This document shows positions 54,786 to 64,000 of a stretch of 64,000 nt of DNA, piece after piece. The translations under genes and the position numbers were made by a program. The notes below the pieces were generated by a model. The model did no database searches. It was given only the letters and a program-made list of their open reading frames with translations, and was not told where the DNA came from. Every line of letters begins with the position of its first letter. Within the stretch, counting starts at the first letter, position 1. Source of the DNA: Exophiala sp. HKRS030 (lineage: Eukaryota > Ascomycota > Eurotiomycetes > Chaetothyriales > Herpotrichiellaceae). The stretch spans positions 1,922,001-1,986,000 of the forward strand of contig JAHWDD010000007.1 in NCBI GenBank assembly GCA_023897205.1, given 5' to 3'.

Positions 54786-55628
54786 ACGCACAATCTTGGG
54801 GGCATATGGTGAGATGAGGATGGTGACCGTGTGGGAATCGAATTTGGGAATGCTGTGTTGGAATGACTACATCGTTTGAAAGTTTGGAAAGTGGCATTTC
54901 TGGGTCATAACCAAGGAGCCGATGGACATTGCATGGGGTGTGGTTGTCAGAGAATGATTGTCGGCGGGTAGCCTCGCATTATGTGGATGATGAACGAAAT
55001 GAGACGTGAAAAAGATTACGGCCTTTTTTGTTTGATGGAGTCAACTCTTTTGCAATGTCAAAAGTGTACTTTTGAAGTCCGAAGAGGATTAAAAAGCAGA
55101 TTAGATGATCCCAATGTCATGAGACAAGACGATATCAATTTGATTTACTTTGTATGAGTGAGTAGGTACTTGAGGTGGCTGATGAAAAAGAAAAAAGGGG
55201 GTTTCTCAAACCTCACATTGGAAAGAAAGTATTAGCTGTTGATGTCATGTGTGTTTGTGTTTGTGCGTGCATCGAGACAAGGGGGAGGGCGAACATGACA
55301 TTTGAGTAGATTTTGAAATCTTTCGTTTGTCTTTTTTGTCTTTGTTGTTGTCTTGTCGTGTCAAAGAAGGTTATTTTCGAAAGGCCGATCTTTTTGTCTA
55401 GATCAAACAAGAAAAGACCCCTTTGTGAATGTCGTGGTTGTCACCGTAAATGCTTTGTTTTGATTGAATGTCTTCTTGTTCGTTTTCGAGGCAGTGCATG
55501 TGGAAAGGGACGAAACGACAGACTTTTGTTTTTAAAAGGACCTTGTGATGGATTTCGATCCGAATTAATGTTAATCTGGATTTCTCGATCTACTTTGGTC
55601 CGCCACAAAATAAGACAAGAAAAGAATC
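54786..55628. other. Intergenic region, no gene seen
   Basis: 843 bp, AT-rich, with T-rich runs near 55,310-55,390. No coding frame is supported on either strand. Confidence 0.4.
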
Positions 55629-56198
55629 ATGGAGAAAATGTGGTCAAAAGTGAAAGAAGCAAGAATGTCGTCGTCGTCGTCGTCGTCAGAGTCTACTGAC
55701 CTTCAAGGTCATCAAAGTCTTCGGCCCAGACATCAAGTTCATGCCGTCACAGGCGGAACCGAAGATCCTCGAGTCGGGGGAGTTCGAGGGGACGAAAGTC
55801 AAGAACGACAACGACGACTCCTACTCCTCCGACAGGCCAGGATCGAGGTCGCACAACTCGAACGAGCCATCAAGGACATCAAGTGCGGTGAAAGTTTGGG
55901 GAACGTCAGTGATGGAATGAAGTCACCCGAATGGACAGTCACCTTTCAACATGCCAACTATACTCTGACGGCGGTCAAGGTTGGATGGTTGATGTTGAAT
56001 ACGACGATACAAGCACAAGCATCACAGACACAGACAGGAGCACGAACTGGAACGTACAGTGTTGACGGACCCAAAACATGCACTTCACAACAGTACAAGG
56101 CGATAATGAATGAGACAATGGCAAGGATGAGATGTGGTGTACAAATCGAGGACGCACTGAGACAAGCAAAGGAAGAAGTCGAGGCAGGACGTGTCTAA
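55629..56198 (+). CDS. Small hypothetical protein, 189 residues, uncertain
   Basis: An open frame with a poly-Ser run near the start (TCG repeat) and a charged helical middle (A-R-I-E-V-A-Q-L-E-R-A-I-K-D-I-K-C) and end (I-E-D-A-L-R-Q-A-K-E-E-V). No family is recognised. Between about 55,700 and 55,915 another plus frame (from c-t-g-a-c-c-t-t-c-a-a-g-g-t-c) also reads like protein, with strong C-ending codons (F-K-V-I-K-V-F-G-P-D-I-K-F), so the correct frame of the first half is in doubt and a spliced or frame-shifted gene is possible. Confidence 0.4.
   Translation: MEKMWSKVKEARMSSSSSSSESTDLQGHQSLRPRHQVHAVTGGTEDPRVGGVRGDESQERQRRLLLLRQARIEVAQLERAIKDIKCGESLGNVSDGMKSPEWTVTFQHANYTLTAVKVGWLMLNTTIQAQASQTQTGARTGTYSVDGPKTCTSQQYKAIMNETMARMRCGVQIEDALRQAKEEVEAGRV
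55667..55687 (+). repeat. (GTC)n trinucleotide repeat
   Basis: Seven GTC units coding poly-Ser near the start of the small hypothetical frame. Confidence 0.8.
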
Positions 56199-56851
56199 CC
56201 ACGTGTATGTAATTTTTTCTCTCTCTCTCTCTCTTCTTGGAAATCCCAATTGAGGATCTGATGGAGATTTTTGATAGAGATCTGTGGCGTCAAAATGAAA
56301 ACAAACAAACCAAAAACAAAACACGCACTTGTCACTTGAAAAGGATTTTGATTCAGAGAAAAAATGAACCAAACGGTCTGGTGTCTTGACATGTCAAAAC
56401 CAAAGTTGTTTCTTCCTTGAAAAGTCTCAGTCCGAACAGCGGTGATGAAAGGCATATATCATGGAAAATACTAGCAATAGTTGTGAGTATGTTTCGGACT
56501 CCTGCATCGTAGTAACCACTACTTCCAAGGTCTTCTTACGACATGTACAGAGTAAACCATGTTTGTGCAGATTAGCTGACAAGTTCCTAGAAACAATAAG
56601 ACTGTTTCTATGATTCAAAGTGACATTCGATACGAAGGCTATATTGAGGCAAAGTGCCAGACGATTCCAACATCCCAAACATAAACTCCAGGTAACTCCC
56701 GTACGACCCCCTGAAAATCCTGTCCGCGCCTGTGCGTAAAGTAGAGCGAAACCCACCATGAGAGGAACAATCCCAGTTCCATCCTTTGAGGAGGAAAATT
56801 TGACATTTACTGGGCCGGGTCAGCATTTTACAACGTCAGCCTTGCCAAATA
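56199..56851. other. Convergent intergenic region with CT repeat
   Basis: 653 bp between convergent genes. A (CT)8 run lies at 56219-56234. Minus frames at 56,427-56,826 show no coding character. Confidence 0.4.
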
Positions 56852-57936
56852 TCAGGACCAAGGACATATGAGGCCCCTTGTAACCTCGAAGCAAGGTCGA
56901 CCGTGCGGGAACCACTTGCGGTCGTGGTAACAGTATCGGTACTTCTCCAGGATCGCACTACGGGACAACCGCTGTCTCAAGAGCTCCCATTCCAAGCTAG
57001 GAAGGAGCGGATCCTCCCAATATCTGCTCATCAGATTCCATACTTCGTCAGGTATCACGTCCTTTCTGCCTCGGTTCAGCTTGAAATGGCTATTCCACCA
57101 ACTCTGCGATCCATGCCACACCGAAGATATACAGAGTAGATCATCTTCTGGGTATTTGTCTTCAAGGATGGGGTAATTATGCCATGCAGAGTATCGGCGT
57201 AAAGCCAGGACGAAGAACATGCCGCGAGTCGGGTAAAGGTCGAGCTTGTTGTGAAGTTCCCAATAAAATCTCGTTCGCCGCGAGGTCCAGGTTTGGTGGG
57301 TCTGTGTCTAAACACGTTGTACGCCTGCAACATTCTGGGTATCTCCGCTGTGACCGATTTGGGGCACACCTCAAGTAATTTGTCGACTCGGCCGGTCGTG
57401 AGGACACGATCGTAGTGCCGATGCGAAGTGAGAGCCAAACAAACTGCCGACGGCGGGTCGAGATGTGACACTATGAGGCTGGTAAGTTCAGCTGGCAGTG
57501 ATCATAGCGTGGGCGGTGGTCGAAAGTCGATGGAGATTTTGGAAGGGTCCTGAAGACGGCATGGGACGTAGGATATTGCTCGTCGCTTGTGTTTGACTTG
57601 TGACTTGCGGCGCCTGTCGTTAGATCTGATAATGTTAGCTCCTTCCGCTTTCCGCACAGGAACACTGACTGGAGGGTTGGAAGAGGTCAAGGGGGCACCG
57701 AAATGAAAGTCGATCGGAGTCGTCAACACCAAAAATGCTGCGTCGGTTGAGGCAGTTTCAGAGACACATGGGCCGAGACTGGTGTGAGATGAATGGCTCG
57801 TCAGGTCTCTCACCCCGATTGTGATCTCTCCAATTTCAGTATCAGTATCAGAATCAGCATCAGCTTGTCGAAAGGGATTCGAGGTCGGAGCTCCATCCGC
57901 TTGAAGCGTGTCAAGAGCTCTCATCTCAGAGTCCAT
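56852..57936 (-). pseudogene. F-box-like gene interrupted by an in-frame UGA
   Basis: Read on the minus strand from the ATG at 57936, the frame gives a polar N-terminus of 144 residues ending R-P-P-P-T-L, then TGA at 57504-57502, then continues in the same frame with a clean F-box start (L-P-A-E-L-T-S-L-I-V-S-H-L-D-P-P-S-A-V-C-L-A-L). The conserved-looking C-terminal part (F-Y-W-E-L-H-N-K-L-D-L-Y-P-T-R-G-M-F-F and on to 56852) is in another frame. An intron 57308-57369 (GTGTGC...TTTAG, 62 nt) joins the two in phase. A weak alternative intron (donor GTCTTC near 57566, acceptor near 57494) would remove the UGA. Otherwise the gene is a recent nonsense pseudogene, or translation uses stop readthrough. 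Function if intact: an SCF-type substrate adaptor, by domain style. Confidence 0.6.
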
Positions 57937-58583
57937 GTCGATTCTCCGTCCGTCAGGCGTTCCTGTGAGAGTGGGATCGGGAATCGTAAATGGTGTTTGG
58001 AAGAAGTCGAGAAAATGGAAAAGAAGAAGGCATGTATACAAGTATAGATATAGACGAGCGATAAGACAAAGGAAGCACCTGCTGTTAGGAAAGGCAGAGG
58101 CAGCATATAAATGGTTCCCCCTTTTGAGGAAGTAGGCGGCTTTGACAGTTGAAGCAAACACTTCTAGACACGTCTCATTGTTCAACGAGTTGACGATTCT
58201 TACTCACCTGCACCATGTTTGTCACCGTTGTATAGAAAGGAACAAGGCGGCCTTTTGTTACCATTGTAGGTACTTATAACGCACTGTTTGAAGTCGTTGT
58301 TTCTGTCACAACCTCATATACTCGGCTCAGTTGCCTTGTGCAGACGTATGGGAGTTCAGCCTCGTAGCCTCGCCGTGAGCCTCGCCTTTGCTCTCAATGG
58401 GCCAAGATTTACCGCCAAGACAAAATGTGCCGCAATTTTCCCGACTCCCACATTTTCATGCAAACTGCGCTTCAATCAACAGATTTAGTCGACGACATTG
58501 AAACCTCGATTCCGACACTTTGCAGCAACCCAAACGTTTTCCTCAAGTTGACCTTTCAAGTTCAAAAAAGGAACTCAGCAGCC
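57937..58583. promoter_or_regulatory. Divergent intergenic region upstream of RPS21
   Basis: 647 bp between the broken F-box gene and RPS21. A minus-strand hydrophobic frame (about 57,940-58,185) is continuous with the F-box frame but reads like leader sequence. No RNA gene seen. Confidence 0.4.
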
Positions 58584-58991
58584 ATGGAGAACGAAAAGGG
58601 AGAGATTGTCGATCTGTAAGTTACACACCAGAAACCTAAACACACACGCAGCACTGGAGAACAAGAAGAAATCCACGATTTCTTTTCCTTTGGTCGCTCC
58701 TCGAAACGTTACTCTTAAAAAGAAGCATGAAATTTCTAACTCGTTGATTTCCTTAGCTACGTCCCACGCAAGTGCAGCGCCACCAACCGCATCATCAAGG
58801 CCAAGGACCACGCCAGCGTCCAAATCAGCGTCGGCAAGGTCGACGAGAACGGACGCTACACCGGAGAGAACCAGGTCTACGCCCTCTGCGGGTTCGTGCG
58901 ATCGAGAGCCGAGAGCGATGACTCCTTGAACAGACTCGCCCAGCGGGACGGTTTCCTCAAGAGCGTCTGGAGTGCGCAACCCACGAGATAA
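58584..58991 (+). CDS. RPS21: 40S ribosomal protein eS21
   Basis: Two exons, 58584-58615 and 58757-58991, giving 88 residues, one longer than yeast Rps21. The intron after the tenth codon is 141 nt and splits the Leu codon of I-V-D-L-Y-V-P-R. The signature [13 protein letters not shown], the D-H-A-S-V-Q-I strand and the C-terminal R-L-A-Q-R-D-G are all present. eS21 sits on the back of the small subunit, contacts uS2, and is needed for late 18S maturation. An early intron is common in fungal ribosomal protein genes. The intron shows no C/D or H/ACA box, so it does not appear to host a snoRNA. Confidence 0.98.
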
Positions 58992-59916
58992 GCCAAGAGC
59001 CGGGGAGGTGGACGATGGTGACAGGATCGAAGGAGATGTGATTCAAAGGGGGGGTGGTTGTGACGTCTGTGTGAAAAATGGAATGGGATGGACGGGGATT
59101 GGGAAAAAGTGTCTTCCAATGATGCGACCAACCATTATCCATGACACTGAAGCAGAAATGCACGGAGTGAAAAGGGAGAAAACATTCACGGTGTTGAACT
59201 GCTAAATGCAAGGATGGCACCGGGATCAACAAATTCGGGAGGTTTTCACATGTTGGCGACGCAGGGGAACTTCGACGCTCAGCAGCTATTTCATGCTCAC
59301 CAGAGCTAGGATGGATGAAACTCGACAGGTAGATTTGCCGAGTAATGCCCCCCAGTTCGGCCTTGAAATGAAAAACAAACTACTACAACATTACTTTCAA
59401 AAGTCACAACCTTGGTTCCTCGTTCTTCGCGCCGTGAATCTCTCATACCTTGACCAGAGTGATATCCGCACGTTATGAATCCTCACCCCGACCAAAGTAA
59501 CAACACTATTCACGTTGTGCAACCCGTATCTGTGCTCTGACTCTTAATCTCGGAAAGTCACAGCTCTTCAGAAGGTGGCTCTTTTTGTTTCTTGATGTTC
59601 GGCTTTTGTATGTATGATTTGTTTTTTTCTTTTCTACTTCCCCAGTCATGGATTGGTCTGAGGAAGCCTTGATGTGCCGGTTCAGGTCAGGTCAAAGCCA
59701 CGTCGCGTTTAACAAAAGAAAAGGTCAGCAAAACTGTAGAGTAAGTTGAAAGGTCAGAAAACAGTTGGGTATCAATGTCTAGCCCTTCTTTTTGTCTTCA
59801 TTCAGCAACAGATATCTTTCTCTTCCCTCGTCGTCGGCGTGTCTAGAAGTTTTTCGGCTTCTGCGTCGAACTTCCATCATCATAACTCATGGCCGTGGTC
59901 CCACAAGATAGCTCGC
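58992..59916. other. Convergent intergenic region, no gene seen
   Basis: 925 bp between the convergent RPS21 and FRS2 genes. A 90-codon plus frame (59206-59478) has no coding bias. T-rich runs near 59,580-59,640 are probably 3' UTR. Confidence 0.4.
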
Positions 59917-61532
59917 TCAGTCCTTGTCTAGCCGTACAGCAGGATTCGTCTCGATGAAATTGAGATCAACCTTGTGACCCAGCAGTTCTCGAATATTGTT
60001 CACACCATATCTTGTCGTTGGTTAGTTTTGTCGATATAAAGACTTTTCGGGGTGACTCACTTAATCATGGTCGGTCTTTCCAGACTCAGACCCCAACCAT
60101 AGATACGCATATCCTTGGGCAGACCCATCGGTTCCAGCATTTCTGGTCTGAACATACCACTGTTTCCAATCTCCACCCACTTCTTCAACCCTTCGTGATA
60201 ACTGAAAATCTCCATACTGGGCTCGGTGTATGGATTGTAGGCAGGCTTGAACCTGAGGTTCCGAATACCCATTTTGCCGAAAAAGACCTCCATGAAACCT
60301 ATCAGACCACCAAGTGTCAAGCCCCAGTCTGCAATCACACCTTCAACCTGGTGGAATTCCGCCAGATGGGTCTGGTCGACAGTCTCGTTTCGGAAGACAC
60401 GATCGATGGAGAAATATCGAGCAGGTCTCGGGTTAAGGGCCAATTTGTGCAGCATGTAGGTAGAAATGGCGGTGGTGTGAGTTCGAAGTACAAGCCGGAG
60501 AGACTCGTCTGCCGACCAAGGGTATCTATAACCTATCGAGCCGAACTTGCCCTCCTGGTGCACAGCCTTTACGTCCTCCCAGTATTGTTTGTAGTCCAGC
60601 GTCTTTTCTCTCGACTTTGTTCGTTTGTGGGTTGCCGGCAGCTCTTTCGAGCCAGGAGCAGGAGGGATGGGATCTTCTCTCGGAGGGTCAGCCGTCGAAG
60701 GATCTGAGATGTAGAAGGTGTCTTGAAGGTCTCGGGCGGGATGCTGCTGTGGCACGAAAAGCGCATCAAAGTTCCAGAAGCCAGTCTCCACATAACGGTT
60801 TGTAGGCATTTCTTCGAAGCCCATCTCGAAGAAGATCTCTCGAAATTCTTGCCGCACCTTGTTCAGGGGATGGAGTGCACCAGATGGTGTCGGAGCACCT
60901 TTTGCTTTGAAGTTATACGGCTTCAATTGAACGGTCTTCCACGCGCCCGAGGCCAGCATCTCCGCAGTCAAGTCCGTCTCTTCCTTGACAAACTCCGTCG
61001 AGAACTTTGGTCCCTTGGACACCTTGAAGGTCACCGTTTTTTGATCAACGACATATTTCCTCTTCTTGAAATCTGCCACAGTCTTGGGGTTGTCCAGTGA
61101 CTTGTTCTGACGGATGTGTTGAAGTTGTTGTTGGACCTCGTCTACGATTTTGTCTGTCGTCGCTCTGAGAGTGTCTCCATCTTTCTTGACCCATTTCTGT
61201 CTGAAAGCGTCTCCTGAACCGAATTTTGCGACATTTGCATCACCCACCGCAGCGGGCAGGTCTGAAATTGAAAGACCTTCCAGCGCCGCTCGTACAGCCT
61301 CGAAAACTCTTGCTCCGTTGCTGCCATTCTCGGCAATTCCTTCGCCTTCTTTCGTGAGAACAAGTTGTAAGCTGTCCAACTGATCGACTTGGATGTATTC
61401 CCGTGATCTTAATCTGTCGAGTGCGGCCTTCACAGTATTGAAACTGGCATTAGGAAAGGCTTCCGAGGTGAGGACTGGTCCATCTGCTGAGGCGAGGACC
61501 TGTAGAACTTGTGAAGTCAGATCCTCTGCCAT
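59917..61532 (-). CDS. FRS2: Phenylalanyl-tRNA synthetase alpha subunit (cytosolic)
   Basis: Two exons, 60061-61532 and 59917-60010 (521 residues). The N-terminal winged-helix DNA/tRNA-binding part (about 1-160) precedes the class II catalytic core. Motif 2 is seen as F-R-N-E-T-V-D-Q-T-H-L-A-E-F-H-Q, and motif 3 as Y-G-W-G-L-S-L-E-R-P-T-M-I. Q-Q-H-P-A-R-D-L-Q-D-T-F-Y and R-L-V-L-R-T-H-T-T are also typical. The 49 nt intron lies right after motif 3, and the last exon supplies Y-G-V-N-N-I-R-E-L-L-G-H. An upstream in-frame ATG (61598) adds 22 residues that would resemble a presequence; initiation at M-A-E-D-L fits the cytosolic enzyme. It forms an alpha2-beta2 enzyme with the Frs1 beta subunit, which is not in this window. 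Confidence 0.97.
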
Positions 61533-62148
61533 TTTTGTGTCGACTGACTTTGGGGTGGCAAGCAAGAAAGGAAAGGAACGCTTCAGAGACAAATTCAAGG
61601 TGCTTCACTTGGACATTCGAACAGACGTGAAATCGCAAATATGACTCCAATTCTGGTGGGTTAGAATGACTCCGCAGGTTCTCAAAGCAGCATGGGCAAA
61701 TTTTGGTGGTGCATCACATCGCTGCTTTTATGGGTAGTCAGCCTCGTCCTCTTTTGAGCGTAACAATTAACATCATTTTTCGGATAGACGACGAGGAGAC
61801 GAAGGGAATGTGTCACATCTATTTGACCCTCAAGATCTTGACTAGAGTATTGGGTTCTCATAATCTTAACCTCACATATCGACCCATGATTTGACGAAAG
61901 GTGATTAGGGGATGAAGAAGCTCGCCGAAGTATTTGTATCATCAGGGCCAAAGGTCTGTATACTACCTTTGCGCCCTCCTTCAGCGTATTTTAACAGTGT
62001 TCCGGAGACTTTGATTTGGACCTTCCTCTCCAATCTACTCAAGCGCCGCTTTGATCCATGCCAAGCGTGTTGGTCCCTGCTGAATGTCCGAACTGTTCGT
62101 TTATAAAGTACATAATCGTTGACTTCACAACGTCGAGAACAAGGCCCA
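61533..62148. other. Intergenic region, no gene seen
   Basis: 616 bp between FRS2 and the transposase relic. A minus frame at 61,905-62,333 overlaps the relic in a different frame and looks like a shadow. I saw no terminal inverted repeat pairing with sequence beyond 62,604. Confidence 0.4.
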
Positions 62149-62604
62149 TCACTTGTCGTTGACAGCAGCAGCAACACTTGAGGGCACCTCGGGGAGACTT
62201 TTGCGCTTCTTTCCCTTCGCGATGCCCTCTTTGTTGAGGACTCGAACCACAGTGTCTTTGCCGATCGTCGTACCAGCATCGTGTAGTTCGCGAAGGAGTC
62301 TGGCGTATGACCAGTTCGGATTACTCCTGGCAAGACGTAGGACCTGTCGTTTGTCGCGAGGGCTGATCATCTCAGGTCTGCCGGAGCAGGGTCGTGATTC
62401 CTGGTCGACTCTTTAATCGGCCATTTTGATGGTGGTGCGCACCGTGGTGACCGGAAGGTCGAGTGCCTTTGCAATTTTCCCATACGAGGCGCCGACACTC
62501 CTCGCTCCGATGGTCTTTGCCCGAAGATAAGGAGTCAAGTCCTTTCCCCGGGGTCTCTTGGTTTCTTCCACCTCTCCCGAGGATGGTCGTTGTGTTGTCG
62601 TCAT
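62149..62604 (-). pseudogene. Tc1/mariner-type transposase N-terminal relic (HTH only)
   Basis: The minus frame from the ATG at 62604 reads 63 codons, meets TAA at 62415-62413, then continues in the same frame for 88 codons to the stop at 62149. Before the stop is a helix-turn-helix of the Tc1 type (R-S-V-G-A-S-Y-G-K-I-A-K-A-L-D-L-P-V-T-T-V). After it come S-G-R-P and a second HTH (S-P-R-D-K-R-Q-V-L-R-L-A-R-S-N-P, then T-I-G-K-D-T-V-V-R-V-L). These are the two DNA-binding modules of a Tc1-like transposase. The DDE catalytic domain is missing altogether. Either a decayed element or a captured DNA-binding domain that lately gained a nonsense change. It sits between FRS2 and HIS4. Confidence 0.7.
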
Positions 62605-62936
62605 TGGTGTATTGAGAATTGCCGGAAGAGACGCGTCGCTATGTTGTGAGTGACGTGCGGGAAAGACAATTATCGCGGAGGTGAGGTTGATCCCCCGAGA
62701 CGTGAGTTATCTGATGAGAAGATCCCATGAGCCTCATCTATTGCCTCGTCACAGCATCGAGGATATAGTCACAAATGTAATTGTTGGTGAGGTTGCATTA
62801 TACTCGAAACGGAACAGATGTTATCCTAGTGTCTCCGATGGTTGTATTGCAGAAAATTCAACCGAAAAGCCATGCCCCATGAAAATCTTGCGTCTATGCT
62901 CGAGTCTATTGCGTCTAATATACTATGGTTGTCTCT
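62605..62936. other. Intergenic region, no gene seen
   Basis: 332 bp between the HIS4 3' end and the relic; no gene supported. Confidence 0.4.
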
Positions 62937-64000
62937 TTACGACTGCTTCTTTTCCATCAAACCCAGCTTTTCCATCCTCAATTCCATTGCCCGTTTATGC
63001 GCATCGAGGCCTTCGCATCGAGCAAGCTCCACGACAGCGTATCCAACCTGGCCGACACCTTGTTCGCTAACTTCACTACTCGTGATGTTCTTCATGAAAC
63101 TTCCCAAGTTGACACCACTATATTGTCGAGCATACCCATACGTGGGCAAGCTATGGTTGACGCCTGCAGAGTAATCACCTACAGATTCAGGTGTCCAGCC
63201 ACCGATGAAGACAGAACCAGCATTCTGAACGAGCGGAAGAACAGATCGCGGGTTGGATATTTGCAGGATCAAATGCTCGGGTGCATAGTAATTCGACCAC
63301 TTGAGCGCTTCTTCCAAGTCCGGAACTGAAATGGTAACACTATGCTCAATTGCACCTCGAACAATGTCGACCCGAGGAAGCTCATGCGCTTGTTTGTGGA
63401 GTTCATCCTCGATTGCTTGGAGCTCGTCTTGACTCAGGTCGATGGCGATAAGTACGACCTGGCTATCCGTTCCGTGCTCTGCTTGACTCAAAAGATCACT
63501 CGCAACAAATGCTGGATCTGCCGTCTTATCAGCAATCACGAGGACTTCAGATGGCCCAGCAGGCATGTCAATTGACACAGCGGCCGATGTGTCATTGCTG
63601 ACGATCATCTTCGCAGCAGTGACGAATTGATTTCCAGGACCGAGGATCTTGTCGACCTTGGTGATGGATTGAGTACCATATGCCATTGCTGCAACCGCCT
63701 GAGCACCACCCGCAAGGACGATAGCTTCCGCCCCGACCTTGTGAGCAATGTATACAATCTCCGGTGTAATGGTACCATCTGATCGTGGAGGTGATGCTAA
63801 GACAATGTTCTTGCACCCTGCAGCCATAGCAGGAACACCCAGCATTAAGGCTGTAGACGGTAGCACTGCCGTTCCACCTGGAATGTAGAGACCAACCTTT
63901 TCGATCGGACGCGAGAACCGAGAACAAGTAACACCCGGCATTGTTTCGACCACCAAATCCGAGGTTGGTTTCTGGGCCGAGTGAAATTTGAGGATATTGT
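62937..64000 (-). CDS. HIS4: Histidinol dehydrogenase domain of HIS4 (partial, 5' part off window)
   Basis: The minus frame is open from the right edge to the stop at 62937 (about 354 residues visible). It matches the C-terminal histidinol dehydrogenase part of the fungal trifunctional His4 protein, whose upstream parts (PR-AMP cyclohydrolase, PR-ATP pyrophosphatase) would lie beyond the window. Key residues are present: the NAD/substrate segment V-G-L-Y-I-P-G-G-T-A-V-L-P-S, G-P-G-N-Q-F-V-T-A-A-K, zinc-site Q-A-E-H, catalytic Glu-His in Y-A-P-E-H-L, the zinc Asp in S-V-G-D-Y, and the zinc His in E-G-L-D-A-H-K. It oxidises L-histidinol to histidine in two NAD-dependent steps. A free-standing dehydrogenase cannot be excluded without the missing part, but ascomycetes normally carry the fusion. 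Confidence 0.95.
   Translation of the reverse strand, partial: NILKFHSAQKPTSDLVVETMPGVTCSRFSRPIEKVGLYIPGGTAVLPSTALMLGVPAMAAGCKNIVLASPPRSDGTITPEIVYIAHKVGAEAIVLAGGAQAVAAMAYGTQSITKVDKILGPGNQFVTAAKMIVSNDTSAAVSIDMPAGPSEVLVIADKTADPAFVASDLLSQAEHGTDSQVVLIAIDLSQDELQAIEDELHKQAHELPRVDIVRGAIEHSVTISVPDLEEALKWSNYYAPEHLILQISNPRSVLPLVQNAGSVFIGGWTPESVGDYSAGVNHSLPTYGYARQYSGVNLGSFMKNITSSEVSEQGVGQVGYAVVELARCEGLDAHKRAMELRMEKLGLMEKKQS

Noticed and set aside
58616..58756. Possible snoRNA inside the RPS21 intron
   Set aside because: No TGATGA/CTGA box pair and no ACA-terminated hairpins.
61905..62333. 142-codon minus frame overlapping the transposase relic
   Set aside because: Different frame from the recognisable HTH modules and without transposase catalytic residues.

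Overview
The window is nuclear DNA from a filamentous ascomycete (Pezizomycotina). Most genes are split by 45-100 nt GT-AG introns with CTGAC/CTAAC-like branch points. There are three Zn2Cys6 regulators, which is a fungus-specific family, plus GH55, ATP12, RRP7, SAP18 and HIS4 orthologues of fungal type. Eurotiomycetes/Chaetothyriales (black-yeast relatives) is my guess from protein style only, with low confidence. I rebuilt exon structures by hand. For every multi-exon gene described as complete, the summed exon lengths are divisible by three.

Layout. 0-19 kb is an accessory, catabolism-like block: a partial AlcR-type Zn2Cys6 regulator (1-2365, minus), a TRI12-type MFS exporter (3528-5786, plus), an anion:cation symporter-type MFS permease (6435-8560, minus), an IlvD/Edd dehydratase (9204-11188, plus), a CTF1-type Zn2Cys6 regulator (11662-14159, plus), a short-chain dehydrogenase (15353-16165, minus) and a third Zn2Cys6 regulator (16502-18914, minus). 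Permease + dehydratase + dehydrogenase + regulators is what a sugar-acid or hydroxy-acid utilisation cluster would look like; this is inference.

19-36 kb mixes housekeeping and variable genes: a SNF2/RING translocase of Uls1 type (19693-23177), a disordered protein of unknown function, a secreted Thr/Ser-rich wall protein with 22-residue repeats, the divergent pair RRP7 / ATP12 sharing a 185 bp promoter, an FAD monooxygenase, and SAP18. 36-46 kb has an arylsulfotransferase-family secreted protein convergent with a heme-less sulfite oxidase-type molybdoenzyme, a 919-residue conserved protein of unknown function, and a YER152C-like aminotransferase. 47-58 kb has a secreted GH55 exo-beta-1,3-glucanase with a mucin-like insert, a giant F-box-like protein, a small hypothetical, and an F-box-like gene broken by an in-frame UGA. 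58-64 kb has RPS21 (eS21), FRS2 (cytosolic PheRS alpha), a Tc1-type helix-turn-helix transposase relic, and the histidinol dehydrogenase end of HIS4 running off the right edge.

The most unusual observation is an apparent 8-nt micro-exon in the dehydratase gene that supplies part of its conserved N-P-C-N-M-H iron-sulfur motif. No rRNA, tRNA, CRISPR or complete transposon was found.
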